A stretch of 64,000 nucleotides of DNA from Thunnus maccoyii (taxonomy: Eukaryota; Chordata; Actinopteri; Scombriformes; Scombridae): NCBI RefSeq assembly GCF_910596095.1, contig NC_056554.1, positions 7,484,001 to 7,548,000 on the forward strand, read 5' to 3'. The position numbers and the translations under genes are program-made. The notes under the pieces are model-generated. The model did no database searches. It had not been told where the DNA came from and saw only the letters and a program-made list of their open reading frames with translations. Positions 13,700-26,300 of the stretch are shown here, piece by piece. Position 1 is the stretch's first letter, and every line of letters starts with the position of its first letter.

Positions 13700-14083
13700 C
13701 AACAGTTTGAGTTAATGTGTAAATCCATGTCCAATTTTGTTCATCAGTAAACAGGCTTTGTATAGTAACATTAGGAATGAGGCCACAAGTTCCACAGCAA
13801 ACACTTTTATACCAGCTGGCTAAGTGAATACATTATGGAAATGTAGATGCCAATATTAGCTTCTGTCATCAGTTAGAGTAAATGAACCAAAGCTACTACT
13901 TTGATCACAAATGAGATAGTGGCTCACTGCACTTTGTCAGTGTGGAAATACCAAAATAAAGCGCCAAAAATAAAACCTCTACATGATGTTCATCCTGAGA
14001 CGTCAGAAGGATCATGAACTTTCAACTGCAACAGCTGATTCACAAAATCAGTAACAGTCCTGTCTTGAAATCCAAGCATTAAC
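13700..14083. other. Short convergent intergenic gap
   Basis: About 380 bp between the 3' ends of dctn1 (+) and the pced1-family gene (-). No open frame, RNA gene or repeat was recognised. Confidence 0.5.
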
Positions 14084-14089
14084 TTTATT
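14084..14089 (-). terminator. Polyadenylation signal of the pced1-family gene
   Basis: TTTATT on the plus strand reads AATAAA on the minus strand, about 385 nt beyond the TAA stop at 14474-14476. This fits a 3' UTR of roughly 400 nt. Confidence 0.55.
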
Positions 14090-14201
14090 TTAACGCAGCA
14101 CCTGATACATTTAAAGTGCAGAATAAAAAATGCTTTCAAATGGAAAAAAAATATATTAAAAATCTACTTTTGGTAACAAAAGAACAAACTGAGAATTTAA
14201 A

Positions 14202-14232
14202 GAACTATAAGTACTAAGAGTACTTATAGTTC
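14202..14232. repeat. Perfect 14-bp inverted repeat in the pced1-family 3' UTR
   Basis: GAACTATAAGTACT (14202-14215), a 3-base spacer AAG, and its exact reverse complement (14219-14232). In the minus-strand transcript this would be a strong stem with a tiny loop, between the stop codon and the poly(A) signal. Function unknown. Confidence 0.8.
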
Positions 14233-14473
14233 AGGGAGTTAATTTACAATATAAGAAAAGAACCACTATGTGTGGAGCATGTCTGAACACATTGATGACA
14301 AATAAAATCTAAAAGTTCAACTAGGTTGATGGACTTGTGGTTACAAGCTGTATGGTTCTAACACAAAGGACTGTTGTAAAATAAAACAATATACCCATAG
14401 ATGAGGCAAAAGATAAGAGCTGATAACACAAGTGGACACTGATCAGGTCAGAATCGTGTCAGACACCTCTGCC

Positions 14474-17400
14474 TTAGTAGTAGTGGCCATGACGGGCGTG
14501 TTGACTGGGTCTGTGATGGGTGTACGGAGTATAGTGGTGTCTGGTGTGTCGGCTCCTCATCACGTACTGATGGGGTACGTTGTAGGGCTCGAAGTGGCGG
14601 GAAGGCTTGTAGCTGAAACCTGAGAAACAAAGAGGACATGTTAATAGGATACAGAGAGGACATGAAAAGCACAAGGACATCACATAGTGAGAAAGACCTC
14701 AAATAACTGGATTTGCAGATCAGAAAACAAATAGTGACCATGCAAAAGCCTATAACATAAAAAGCCCAAAGAAATAACTACACATCATCAACCTGTCTGG
14801 TCACTCTGCTACATTTAGGTCAGCACACTTACCATTTCTATTTCTATTTCCATGTTTATCTTGATGTCTCTGGGCTGGTAGATGAGGCTGTGTCTGGACT
14901 GAAGGTCTGCAAGCTCTTACGGTTTCATGCCGATGTGCCTGTGGCTGTGGGTTCTTCTCAAAGTCCAAGTAGCTTAAAGGGAGGGAATCACTACAGAACT
15001 CCTCCCTGTAGCCGCTGTAATGTCCCTTTGTTGGGTGCCACTCTGTGAAAGAGAGATGAGAGTGACGGACACGGGGGAAGAAGATGATAACAGGGGAGAT
15101 AGGGATGTGTTCCCGTCTTTTAAATGTACCTCTGACGTACACAGAAACCTGACATTTATTGTTGATTTTTCAGAGTGCTCAAAATTTTGTAATCACACTT
15201 CACTAAAGACGAGACAGAATATTTCGATTTTACACCATTAGTTTGAATTTTTTGGGTAACTGTATTTTAAGCAGTTTTTACCCTTTTAAACATAAATCGA
15301 GGACACTGCCTTAAAAAACCCAACTGACTCTGTAGGTTTTAAGTCTTACCTGTGATGGAGAAATAGTTGCTAGGAGGAGGGTAGTGATAGTCGGTGGCAG
15401 CCTGTGCTTGAAACAGTCCTGATAAAGCAGAGAAACATCAGCGACTAGGCAATCTCTAAACTGTGGAAACAATTTTACCTTAGTCAAAAAAATAAAATAA
15501 AATAAACAGATGCATGGAGTGCGGCTTGGGTGTAGAAAGGTATCCTTCTGGTGCTCTTCAGTTTGGGGATCCTACTACTCAAGAGTTAGTGAAAAGATGT
15601 GAGGCACTAGAGGATAATACATTTAAGTGTGTACTTGCCCTGTTGAAGACCTTAATGGCTGAAACATGTTGGCATGTTTTTAACTAGGTAAGTAGCCATG
15701 AAGTATTAAAGGCTTTTTAAATTCATTACCCCCAAGTGCCTCAGATCTTTTCAATAACTAAACAATTTTATCTTTTCATAGTACACACTATTAAAATTCC
15801 AAACTAACATTAAATCCAAATAAACAAAAACAGAACAAAGCTAACATTCAATCTCAAATATCAATGCGACACTGGACAATAGACATTACATTGATATATA
15901 AAATTTACTGTCCATTATTGTAATTTATTTTGCCCACATTTGCTTGCCCTTTATTAATCAATCAATAGAAATAATCCTTATCAACACATTGTCATCATCA
16001 TCTGAGGTCTTACCTGTGTGTCTGGTAGAATTTCCACAGGCTGGCTGCTGATCAGTAACAGCATGCTCTAAAAACAAACTCATGTCAACCTAAAATAATC
16101 AAATACATTCCTTTAAAAAAATAAAAGCCCAAGTATCTGGAGTGTTTTAGAAAAACACCACCATCCCATTACAGTAGTATGCCTAAACCACATGTCCTGC
16201 CTTACAGTGTGTGTGTGTGTGTTTGTGCATACGAAGTCTTCCTTCTCACCAACAGTAGCCAGAGGACAGGACACACCCCAGGCCTGCGCAGCATGTTGTG
16301 ACAGCAGGGAGGTTATCCTGCGGTGGGCGAGGGCGTTCCAGTGGACTCCGTCCTGCGTGCGGTGCTGCAGGGAGAAGCGGAACTGGAAGTGGAGGTCCAA
16401 CACGTCCATCCCATAGCCATTAGCCAGAGCCCCGCTGTAGAAGTTGGCTTCAATCACATCGTAACGCAGCTGAGGAGCCTTGTATTGAATCTGAAGGGGA
16501 GCAGGGAGAGATTACACAACTTTAAGAGTGGAAGAGCAGCAGTACTCTGGATGAAAAAATGCCTCCATCACATAATGTGGAAAAAATATATATACACATA
16601 ATATATGTGTGGCTCCTGTCCTGTTTATATCTTGTTGTCTTTTTTAGTTATTTTTTTTTTTATTTAAAATTGTCCTGATATGAGAAAACGGCATCCCTTA
16701 TTAAAGATTAATGATATATAGGTGCTTTGTAAGTAGACAAACTATGTTGCCGTGGTATTTAGCGATGCATGTTGCACACAGATGGTGTTACGTGTGTGCC
16801 TGCCAAGGTTTTTGTGTGTGATATGATGTGGCATTTAAAATGGGTATGCTTATCATTTGGCTGTTAGTGTTCAACTGTTTGGACACACCTGTAGTAAAAT
16901 GTCTAAGAAGGTGAGACAGATTGTGCAACAGTTCTGAATCAGCAGTCCCATCTTTACGTAGGATTTAGTTGGTTGGTGATGACGTACCTCAGGGACCAGG
17001 AAACCACCTTTGATCCTCTCTCCCAGGGGCATGGTGAGGTTCCATATGAACAGGGATTCCTCTGGCAGAATCCCACTCAGCTCGTCAAAGAACCTATAAA
17101 GGTTCTCCTTGTAGTCATCGATCCAACAGGAAGTGTATCTACAAAACCCAACAGAGACATAAGCTGATAAAATAAATATACAGACAAAAATAATTTAACA
17201 ACTACAAGCCTAAAATGTCTAGTTCTGGAAGTAAAAACATGACTCATATTCACCACAGGACATTTAAATTCATGCTTCATTGCTTTAGCTGCCTGATATG
17301 GACTTGCTACGAGACTGTGAAATGATAATGAGTGTCTGCTCCTGTGGAGGCATTAAATGTACTTTGATTTTTCATTCCCAAATTCCTAGTCAAGTACTAC

Positions 17401-17499
17401 CCACATTGCTTATTAATAAAGAGATTCACCAACACACAAGGCTGAGTGAACAGCTTCAGGCCAACCCAAGTTATATTTTAGTTAAACAGTGCCGTGTCC

Positions 17500-17531
<32 letters not shown>

Positions 17532-18738
17532 ACTCTCACTCACTCACACTCTCACTCTCACACACCATTATGAACCAAATCTAATTGCTCTAATGTACCA
17601 TTACTAGTACCATGCACTGTTACTCCACCTGGAAATATCCCAAACACAGGAGTTGGCAATGACCACATCTGGTTTTAACCCATGCCGGAAGTCATCTAGG
17701 ATGCTCTGCATATAGCGTGAGTAGATGCGCGTCACAAAATAGAAACGGACCAAGTGGTGGGCGGACCGAAACTGCCGGACCTCCCGGTACTCCGTTCCAT
17801 TGTGCATTTGGTTCAGACGACCCCCTTCTACCAGGCAGTCCTGTTCAAAGCTCATCTCACCCTGGAGGAGACATGATAAAGTGGAAAATGTTGCTATATT
17901 TCACTTTTGAGATTACAGTTTAAAACAGACAACAACACTCATGTCATGAATATGGAATTTCTTTAATACATTTCTTTTACCAGTATGTAAACCTGAATAA
18001 ATTATCACTTGCCTTGGTCTTCAGTTGTTTTAAGGTGAGATATTTCTCCTTCTGCAACAGCAGAACAAGGTCTTTGTACACTGACCGCTGAACTAGTGGC
18101 ATTAAGAAAGAGCATTAAAAGAGGCTGGCTAAAGAGCTGATACATGTTCACAACCCACAAATCCATTAGAGGGTGACAGAGATTCATCCATGACTGTTGG
18201 AAGCTGGCAAGGCCTGAACACTTATTTGTTAAATGGCACAAAAACATCTATTTATTTATACATACGACTAAGTCGGTGAGGTTTTGCTGTAAATTTTAGA
18301 TGCATGAATTGTCCTTTTTAAAAGTATTTGTCTTTAGAGAAGACACATATTTGAAGAAGAAAATGAATTTAAATTGATACTCACTGGAGTCTCCCAGCAC
18401 CACAATGAACTTGTTGTGGAACAGCAGGCTGGCCTGCTGGTGGCTCACACACTTCATTATCTCCTTCTAGTTACCAACAAGCCAAACACTTCAGTTTCTT
18501 TCACAGTAGTTATTATAAACAGATTATGTGAGTTGAAATTCACCACGTATGGGGTAGGTGGGCTATAAAAGTGCTTCCAAGAGGGGGAATCAATAGGCAA
18601 CAACTTACTCCATTAACGTTACGAGTAATGGTATCTATGTAACTTAACTCACATTTCTGTTAATTAATTAGCATTAGCACTTAGCTAAATTAGCTGGCGT
18701 TAGCTTGAATTAACACTAGCGTTATGGATACTTACCAT
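14474..18738 (-). CDS. PC-esterase domain-containing protein 1 (FAM113-type), 10 coding exons
   Basis: Member of the PCED1A/PCED1B (FAM113) family, SGNH/GDSL-like putative acyl-esterases of unknown substrate. Exons in transcript order: 18738-18736, 18466-18385, 18092-18013, 17861-17629, 17138-16988, 16490-16250, 16067-16014, 15418-15350, 15042-14833, 14619-14474; 1269 nt, 422 aa (human paralogues about 430-455). Visible blocks: LGDS (block I) near residue 26, MSFEQDCLVEGGR, YREVRQF, NSCVWDISR, WNLTMPLGER, and DGVHWN (the DxxH block V) in exon 6. The C-terminus is His/Tyr/Pro-rich and low in complexity, as in the family. The chosen start is an ATG that forms the last three bases of exon 1; an in-frame Met at 18457 is the alternative. 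Intron 3 has a GC donor (AAG|GCAAGT). I cannot decide between pced1a and pced1b. Confidence 0.9.
15592..15751. mobile_element. Small MITE-like element in a pced1-family intron
   Basis: AAAAGATGTGAGGCACT at 15592-15608 is matched, with one mismatch, by the reverse complement of AGTGCCTCAGATCTTTT at 15735-15751. The 160-bp segment lies in the intron between 15418 and 16014 and is non-coding. The form suggests a short non-autonomous DNA transposon with 17-bp terminal inverted repeats. Confidence 0.45.
17501..17526. repeat. (CTGT)n microsatellite
   Basis: About six consecutive CTGT units, followed by a CT/CA-rich low-complexity stretch to about 17565. It lies in the intron between pced1-family exons 4 and 5. 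Confidence 0.9.
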
Positions 18739-19092
18739 TGTAAGTGTCAGGAGTCAGGAGCTAAAGACAGTGCTGCCCGTTTAAATATATCTTGCTGTTT
18801 TTGAATTTAACGTTAGCTTATTAACGGTAAATTAGCCAATTTTACTGGCAAGCGAAGTCATCAGTTTGGTCACACAAACCCGCTTTGGCCTCACCAGCTG
18901 GCCACTGGCTCCACTTTTAAAATAGTTTGACAACTCAAACAGGCCCGAGGTTATGGCAGCGCTTTCATTTTGTAGCTTTAACATAAAAGCTGTAACCTGA
19001 CAGTCGTTAATCCGACAGTCAACACGTGAGTCCCATCAGGTTAGTTTGGCGTTTAATGGCTGTTGGATTTTCGGGCGCGCTTTGAATCACAG

Positions 19093-19101
19093 TCTCGCGA
19101 G
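19093..19101. promoter_or_regulatory. TCTCGCGAG promoter-type motif
   Basis: TCTCGCGAG matches the palindromic TCTCGCGAGA element seen in many CpG-rich vertebrate housekeeping promoters (established knowledge). It lies about 355 bp upstream of the pced1-family start codon, in a locally GC-richer patch (GGGCGCGC nearby). Use as that gene's promoter is inferred. Confidence 0.45.
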
Positions 19102-19305
19102 GCTACCTAAAAATAAATTAGATTTAGATTTGCATTTCATACATGTTTTTACATTAGATAAATTAAAGGTTTTTTTTAAAGTTTAATTATAATCAAATAT
19201 TACATGTATAACGTTTAAAAACCAATTATTAATTGTTAATATAAATAAATGCAATTCCCAATGTTTGCCAATAGGAGGTGATAGAGGTCATATCAATACT
19301 ATCAG

Positions 19306-19337
19306 TGCCAAATTGGTGCTTTTGCACCAATTTGGCA
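19306..19337. repeat. Perfect 14-bp hairpin with TTTT loop
   Basis: TGCCAAATTGGTGC (19306-19319), TTTT, then its exact reverse complement (19324-19337). It lies in intergenic DNA about 570 bp upstream of the pced1-family start. No flanking gene or terminator role is evident. Confidence 0.85.
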
Positions 19338-20241
19338 AACTTATTGCTAAATTTGCCAGTAACACAACATGGTCGACACTCTTCAATCTTTGTAATTAAC
19401 GTAATTATCCAGACTTTTTCAATTTCCTTGCAGGGCTTTCACTTGGTTACCATGGGGCCAGTGTAGTCCTAAATGTGTGTTGGTGTTGGGTTTGTTAACC
19501 ACAATATGTAACTGCAATTCTCAATATGAACAGTTTTCTTTTGCAATTATCAATGCAATGTTTTAGGCAGTGTAGTACTTCACCATGAATTTGCAATGAA
19601 ACTCTTTTGTTTTCTTAAATTATTTTTATGCCTTTATTATAGAGTTGCTGCTGAGGGATGACAGGAATTCAGGGGAAATATGGGACATACATGACATGCC
19701 ACAAAGGAGATGTAGTGATTCATAGTTGGCGCTGTAATCCCAGAGGCTGTCAGGGCAGCCAAAGTTTCATGAGCAATGTAAATCAAGGAGCTAAACAATC
19801 ATTTTAGATATGTTGAAGAATTCCATGTGTCGTCACACCATTCAAGTAATTTCTTCCTGTTTAACAGTTAACAGCTACAAAGATCATCAGTTTAATCAAT
19901 CAAGCATAAAGTACATCACCGGCAGGGGAAACCTTTCAAAGAGGAACAGTGCCTTTACAAAAAGTCAGCTCATATCTCCAACCTCTAAAATAATTTAAAC
20001 AAATGCTACTTTTTTCACCCTCAATATTAGAATAAAATCATGTGACACTTGTTTAAAGAGTTCTGTGCTCTGAGTTTGGTGGAGGAACATGTTCCACAAG
20101 TGTGCTGAGAAAGATATTGTCAGTCAGATACATGATAAAGATGTACTGGATGAACTGGGAGCTGGACAGAACTGGACATTACATTTATACAATCCATAAA
20201 TAAACTTTGATCAGCCTCAAATGCCTTACACACAATGACTC

Positions 20242-20247
20242 TTTATT
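20242..20247 (-). terminator. rpgrip1: Polyadenylation signal of rpgrip1
   Basis: TTTATT on the plus strand (AATAAA on the minus strand), about 65 nt past the rpgrip1 stop codon at 20310-20312. This implies a short 3' UTR. Confidence 0.55.
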
Positions 20248-20309
20248 TGGAAACATTGGAGAAGAGGCTACTTCTTAGAATAATAAACCCAATTTCATAC
20301 TTTTTGCTT

Positions 20310-23300
20310 TCAGTAGAAGTCACTGTCCTCATCATAATCTGTCCCTTGTATCTGCTTTTTCTCCCTCTCTTCCTCTTGTGCCTCTTTCTCCTCCTCCTCC
20401 TCCTCCTCCTCCTCCTCCTCTTCTTCTTCTTCTGTCTCATCTTCTTTCTTGGTCTCCTGTTTCTGGTGAAACTCCCTGTATATACCACTGAAGGCTTTCT
20501 CTGCTTCCAGAGACACTTTGAGACTTCCTATCACCTCCTTCTCTTCATCCACGCTCACAACTGGAGGAGAAAGAAACAAAGAGAAAGACAGTAAGAAAAC
20601 TACATGTTTCACACATTATCCAAGCAGGAATATAAAAAGCATCCTCCATCTGAATCTGAAGGAGGGCAGTGAATCAGACACAATCTTCAAATCACAAGAG
20701 TTTTATTATAGTTCAATGGCATTAATAGAAGAAATACACAGTTTGCACTTTTTTCTTAACACACACACAAAAAAAGAACACACACAGAAACAGAAAATGT
20801 GGCACAAACACTTACTGTCAATTTGGCGTTCGATAACATCCCTTCCTGTGAGCAACAGTTCCTGTAGGTCCAGAAAAGCATGTCCAACGTCCACACACTC
20901 CTCGTCATCATCCATCGGCTCACTGACAACTGTGAACTTTAACCTGCAACGACACATATATAAAATTTTGTGGTTTGGGTCTACAGACATCCATGAAGAG
21001 CAGAGACACACATTATTTACATACACTAAATGTGTAAAATGTGTGAACATATATTCAAATACACAAATTACACTACCTGCCCTGGTTGGGGTCACTGCCC
21101 TCCAGCATGGTGTAAAGATACTGTCTGAGAGGAGCCGACTGTGAACCATCTACATAGATCACTGAGAGAGACGAAGAGAGCGATTTGGGGTTTAGAAATG
21201 AAAACTTTATAGCACAACTCACACATAAAGCTCACCCACTCTCACCTCGTGTGAAGTTGTAGTGAATCTCCTCCCCCTCTGTGGGTTTGCGGAGGGACAT
21301 TGGTGTTTCCGTCGTCTCCATCGGGACACCCAGCAGCCGATATTCCACATAAAGACGCTGCACTGACTCGTCCATTGCCACGTGAGAGGATGGTTCAAAT
21401 ACCAGAGACAGAATCTCGACTCTCAGCTTGTCTCCCTGAAACACAGTGAGAATCTGTTCAGTACATAAACTTTTACTGAAGCAGTAACCATCTAATAAAG
21501 TATGACCTGTAGGAGTAAAACATATACAAGATCCACACATGTATAAATAACAATAAAACATTATGTGATGCAGAGGTGTTATAGTTTTTGTTTGTCTCAG
21601 TCCCTCAGTTAAGTCGTACCTTTCTTATTTTTCGTCTTGGGGGAATGACGATGATGTCGCTTTGTGAGGAGCTTGTCTCTGAAGACTCTGTGGCTTCACT
21701 GTGACCTGCAGCAGCTGTGTAGTAAAGACATTAACATAAAATTTTCATTCATCAAATCTAATATTCTGACAAAGCTTACAAGATATTTTTATTAATAGAA
21801 CTGGATATATTTTATTTTAAATTAAATTAAAATACATACACTAACAGATTTAATTTATATCAGTCACTGACAATATAGAGAAAATTACTGATAAAATAAG
21901 TTTAATTTTATTGATATTGATAAAAGACTCAGATTAGCAAGTTAGCCTTGCTAACATCAGCACATATTTGTTTGTTTATTGTCTCCACATGAATCAATCA
22001 ATCATTAAGTTTAGTTCTGCTTCACAGTTTTCCACTTTAAGAATTGTTCATTTAGAAGACAGATGAATGAAGAATGAGAGAAGTGCGCATATGAATAGTT
22101 ACCACTCTCACTCTTCTCCTCTCCCTCCTCCTCTTCATCCATTGACACTTGATCCAGAGAGGGAAGGTCCTGAGAAAAAGAAGTAGTATATGATCCCAGT
22201 TCTCAATTTAAATCAATTACTTTCTAATTAGTTTCATTTTCTCTCATCATTGTGCTGACAGATAGTTATTTCCTGTGAAAATGACTCCACAACTTTAAAG
22301 CCTTTTAATGAACTCCTACCTGAGTCCTGGCATCGCTGGCAGAGCTTCCCCTCGACAGTGTGGCTGATGATTGTCTGGAAGACGTTTTTGCTGAAGATCT
22401 CCTAATAAGATAATAATTTATAAAAGATAATGATTAAAAAAAGGTTTATCTCAATTGCTGTCTGCAATTTTATTGAAAACACTTTTAAGAGGAGGTGAAA
22501 AATATGACAAAGAGAAAGAACAGGTGGTATGACATATTTCATCATTTTATATATTTTAAATTTTTGACTTGATTTGAAGATTTTTATAATGAAAGAGTCT
22601 GAAAGAGTTACTTCTTCTGTCTGAGAGAATACATTCTGAAAAGACTTTAATATAAAAAAAAACACAAAAAAACACAGTAACTTACTTGCTAGTTGGCAAA
22701 TGAGAGGGTGTAATCAGTCGTGGCTCAGGCGTCACATGGGGTCTCCCCTGATAAATGTCAGGTGACCTCTTGGTGGATCTCTTCCTGTCTGTGGACTGGC
22801 GGACAGCCAGCGGTTTCACAGATATGGTTGGCTCTGATCTTGTGTCCTTCTGTTTGACAGGTGGAGGCCGAGGCTGTAAACAGACAAATGTACTATTACA
22901 CAGAATGGTCTTCTATACTTGTATTATCATGAAAACACACAGTTCAGCTGTGAATATGCAATGTCAGATGCAAAAGAATTACCCAGGCTTTTGTCTCTTT
23001 CTGCACTGCTTTGGTTTCTCCTGGTTCAAGTAACTGAGTCTGTGAGAAAGCCAAAGTAAAACAGGCATTTAGCCAGAGAATGGGAAGTGTGAACCTCTTA
23101 TAGTAAGTAAAATAAACCTCTTATAGTAATTAGGATTTTTTTTAGTACTTAATTTCCCAGGAGTCCCATGATGTGATATAAGTAAACTAAAGACACCTAT
23201 TGTTCAATAGCATTAATTAACTTTAAAAAAAAATCAATATCACCTTCACTCTGGGCTTGGCTATGGGCCTCTGTGGCACCTCAGCCTCCTCTCTCCTCCT

Positions 23301-26300
23301 CTCCTCCCTTTCCGTGCTTTCCACTGCTCTGTCCTGTCTGTCCACTCCCCTTCCCTGTCTCCCAAGCAGGGTGTCTGCGGGTGGTTGAAAGGGGTACTTC
23401 CATTTTAACATGACCCTGACCATGCCCCGTGGTCCACCGGCTGGATCCCGCAGAACATAGTCACCTGACGAGACAGAGAGACACACAAGGAGAAACATTT
23501 CTGAATACTGACGTTACAACACTGAGGGGGGGCAATGCCAGAAATTGGTATTATGGGGTTGATTTTGTGAAACAACTGTTATGTGATAAAACCATGTGAA
23601 AATGACATACTGGTTTTCACACTCATGTATGTTGGTGCTCCCTGTAGTGGGGGATGGACATGGATATTGTAATATGTTCACTGGAAATGTTTATCTTACA
23701 ATGATTTTCTCTCCTCCTCACCTCTGATCTCTCTGCCTGTAGCCAGAGTTCGCAGTGGAATGGGGGTCTTGGCCAGATAGGCTGGTGGTATCTGGTCATC
23801 GCTGTCATCAAACACATACACCCACAGACTGCTAGACCTGGGCAAAGGCGTAGTTGAAAATTATCAGTATTTTTCAAAAACAAAGATTCTATGGCATTAA
23901 TAATTGCTGGTAACCTCTTAAAAACTTAAAAAGAATTTTCTGATATTTTTGATTAAATTGGGCCAATTACAATTAGGGGAAACTTAAAACAAGCACACAT
24001 ATGAATAAAACAAATATTTTTTCTGTTTCCAGACCAGCATACCTCAGGTAGTGCAACACATCAGTTGTTACTGCTAGTGGATAACTGGTGGAATCATTGA
24101 ACACCGGGTCAGCAGAGCACTGGACTGTTTGAGAGACGTGAGGCGGCAGGTCATAGAGCCTGTAGGTGAGGTAGGCATCAGGAAGTAGTCCTGGCCAGCG
24201 TGGACTGAGGCCCACACAGCGTTCCAACACTAGCACCAACTCATTGGGTATCCCTCCACCGTAGTCATGTAATTCCTGTGGTAAATAATAAATAATCTCA
24301 AAAACACAGATACTGTACATGCTGAAAAGCAGAACATCTTTGCTTAAAGGGTAATTTTACCCAGATCAGATTCAGTATCTAACTATGCAAACATGTAGTT
24401 TTTGTAATTTGATCAGCTTTGAACCAATGGCATGAGATAACGTGGTGAAAAGGAACCTTCAGGCCTAAATGTTAACAGTAGAATTTGTTTCTCTCTCTCT
24501 TACCTCCTGACTGCTTTCTTGCCAGCCAAGAGAGATCTGCACAGGACTCCTCTGTGTAGCTGTCCTCCTGTCACCTGCTGTCTCCACCGTGGTGTCCATG
24601 GGCTCTGCAGGAGGGAACAGGCGCACCCAGAAATCCACAACGCCAACAATAACACCCTCAGAGCCTTGGAGAGAGAAACAAAAAGATACAAATGTTTGTA
24701 GACATGAATTGATGCCTTTATTTTTTTACATCAATGGAGATCACCACACACTGCGCACTAGGCGATGAGGAAAAACACAATGTGTAAAAGATCAATTACA
24801 GCTAATTTATCTGTTAAGGTGAAAATGCTGCAGTGAAATTAAGTGTTTGTGGGGAAAGAAGCATCAAATCTAGTGCATGACTTTTTCTGTATAAAACATT
24901 ACTCACCTGTGATAGTGACACGTCCACTGATGCGCTCTCCTCTCTTCTCCATGGCACCCATGAGGGGCATCTGCCCACTTCCATGCGTCACAAACTTAAC
25001 CCCTCCCAATGCCTGGTGGAGCTCCACTCTGACCCTTGACCCCTGGCCTCCCAGCGTGCCCAGGTCGCGGGCTGTGAGAGCATAGCGGGAGGTGAAGCCA
25101 TAGTTGGGTTGGCTGCCTGACACCAGGGGAGTGGAGTGCACCTCAAAGTCCAAGAGGCTGTAGGTGCAGAAGGTCACGATGTCCTCACCTCTGTCCAATT
25201 CTGGATAAATGTTGCCCATATTCCGAAGTCCTCCTGGAGTGAAGGTGGCAGCCTGGAGGTGCAAAGACAGCAGATATAAGCCTCATGGGAAAATTATTCT
25301 GAATATTCAGGTACAATATCTGAGGTTTTTTTTTTTTTTTACCTTAAGGTGAATTTCCAACAGTGACTCCCCGGCCCTCAGCTGAGAAAAAGACATGTCG
25401 TCTTCAATGGGCTGTACCACCTCCTGATCTCCAGCTGGCCAGGTGTACTGTATTGGTATGGTCCGATTGTAGTTCCTGGGGCTGTACGCCAACTCTTTCA
25501 ACTGGGCTATAGAGTGCAAATAAGAGAAAAAAAATGTAGTGCAATCTAGTTGTGTATTTTCTCTTTCTGACATCAAGAGTAAGTCATTATAAACTATATT
25601 GTAAAGATTCTGTGTGCTCTTGCCATGTGGTTACTATAGTAATTAATATTTCTGAAGCATGTTTTCACCTTGTAAAGTGTTGATCTGAAGAGCTCTTTTT
25701 GATAAAAGTTTGTCTTTCTCCGTCATCCTCACCCTGATCTCCTCCCTCTCTCTCGCCATCTTTTGGTTGACTGTGTTTAACTCTTCCTTGGGGAGGAAAC
25801 AAAGTTTGATTGAAGACAAGTTCAATTATAATATGAATTTGAATAAAAGAGACAGACATCTGAGAATGGAAATAACAGGAGTTTAAACATTGATTATGAT
25901 TCACTGCTGGTACCTGCAGGTCTTTAGTGATACGGTGCTCCAGCAGTAGGAGGTTTCTGGTTTTCTGTAATTCCAGCACAGTCTCAGCATGCGATGCCTG
26001 GATGTTTGTCAGCTCATGGGATGAATCCCCCATGTTCCCATCAGCCCTAAGAAAGCGCAGACCCTCCCTGCTCTCCTGCTGCATCCTGAACGCCTGGAGT
26101 TGTAGAAAGAGCATAAGACAAGGATTAAAACCTTTTAATTAATAGCAAAGAAATAGCAGACAGAAATGTCTTTTGCATATAAAATATTGTAATATGTTAA
26201 GCAGGCTATATAAGGAACAAGAAAGTACAAACCTTGATCTGCAAAAGAATTTCACTGAGCTCCTCAACACTCATGTCAAACTCCTAAAAGAGAGGAGAAG

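Larger units (their letters stand above)
18740..20240. other. Upstream region of the pced1-family gene and gap to rpgrip1
   Basis: Contains the presumed promoter and 5' UTR of the pced1-family gene (18740 to about 19110), then AT-rich sequence with one perfect hairpin (19306-19337). The open frames in it are short and have no recognisable homology. Confidence 0.5.

Noticed and set aside
16860-16920. Second Tc1-type terminal repeat (TGTTTGGACACACCTGTAG)
   Set aside because: Only a short resemblance without an inverted partner; too weak to call an element.
20235-20594. 119-codon leucine-rich membrane protein on the plus strand
   Set aside because: It is the complement of the Glu-rich last exon of rpgrip1; the Leu run mirrors the GAG repeat.
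20706-21149. 147-codon continuous minus-strand frame as a separate gene
   Set aside because: It is rpgrip1 exon 29 (20943-20816) read through into its introns.
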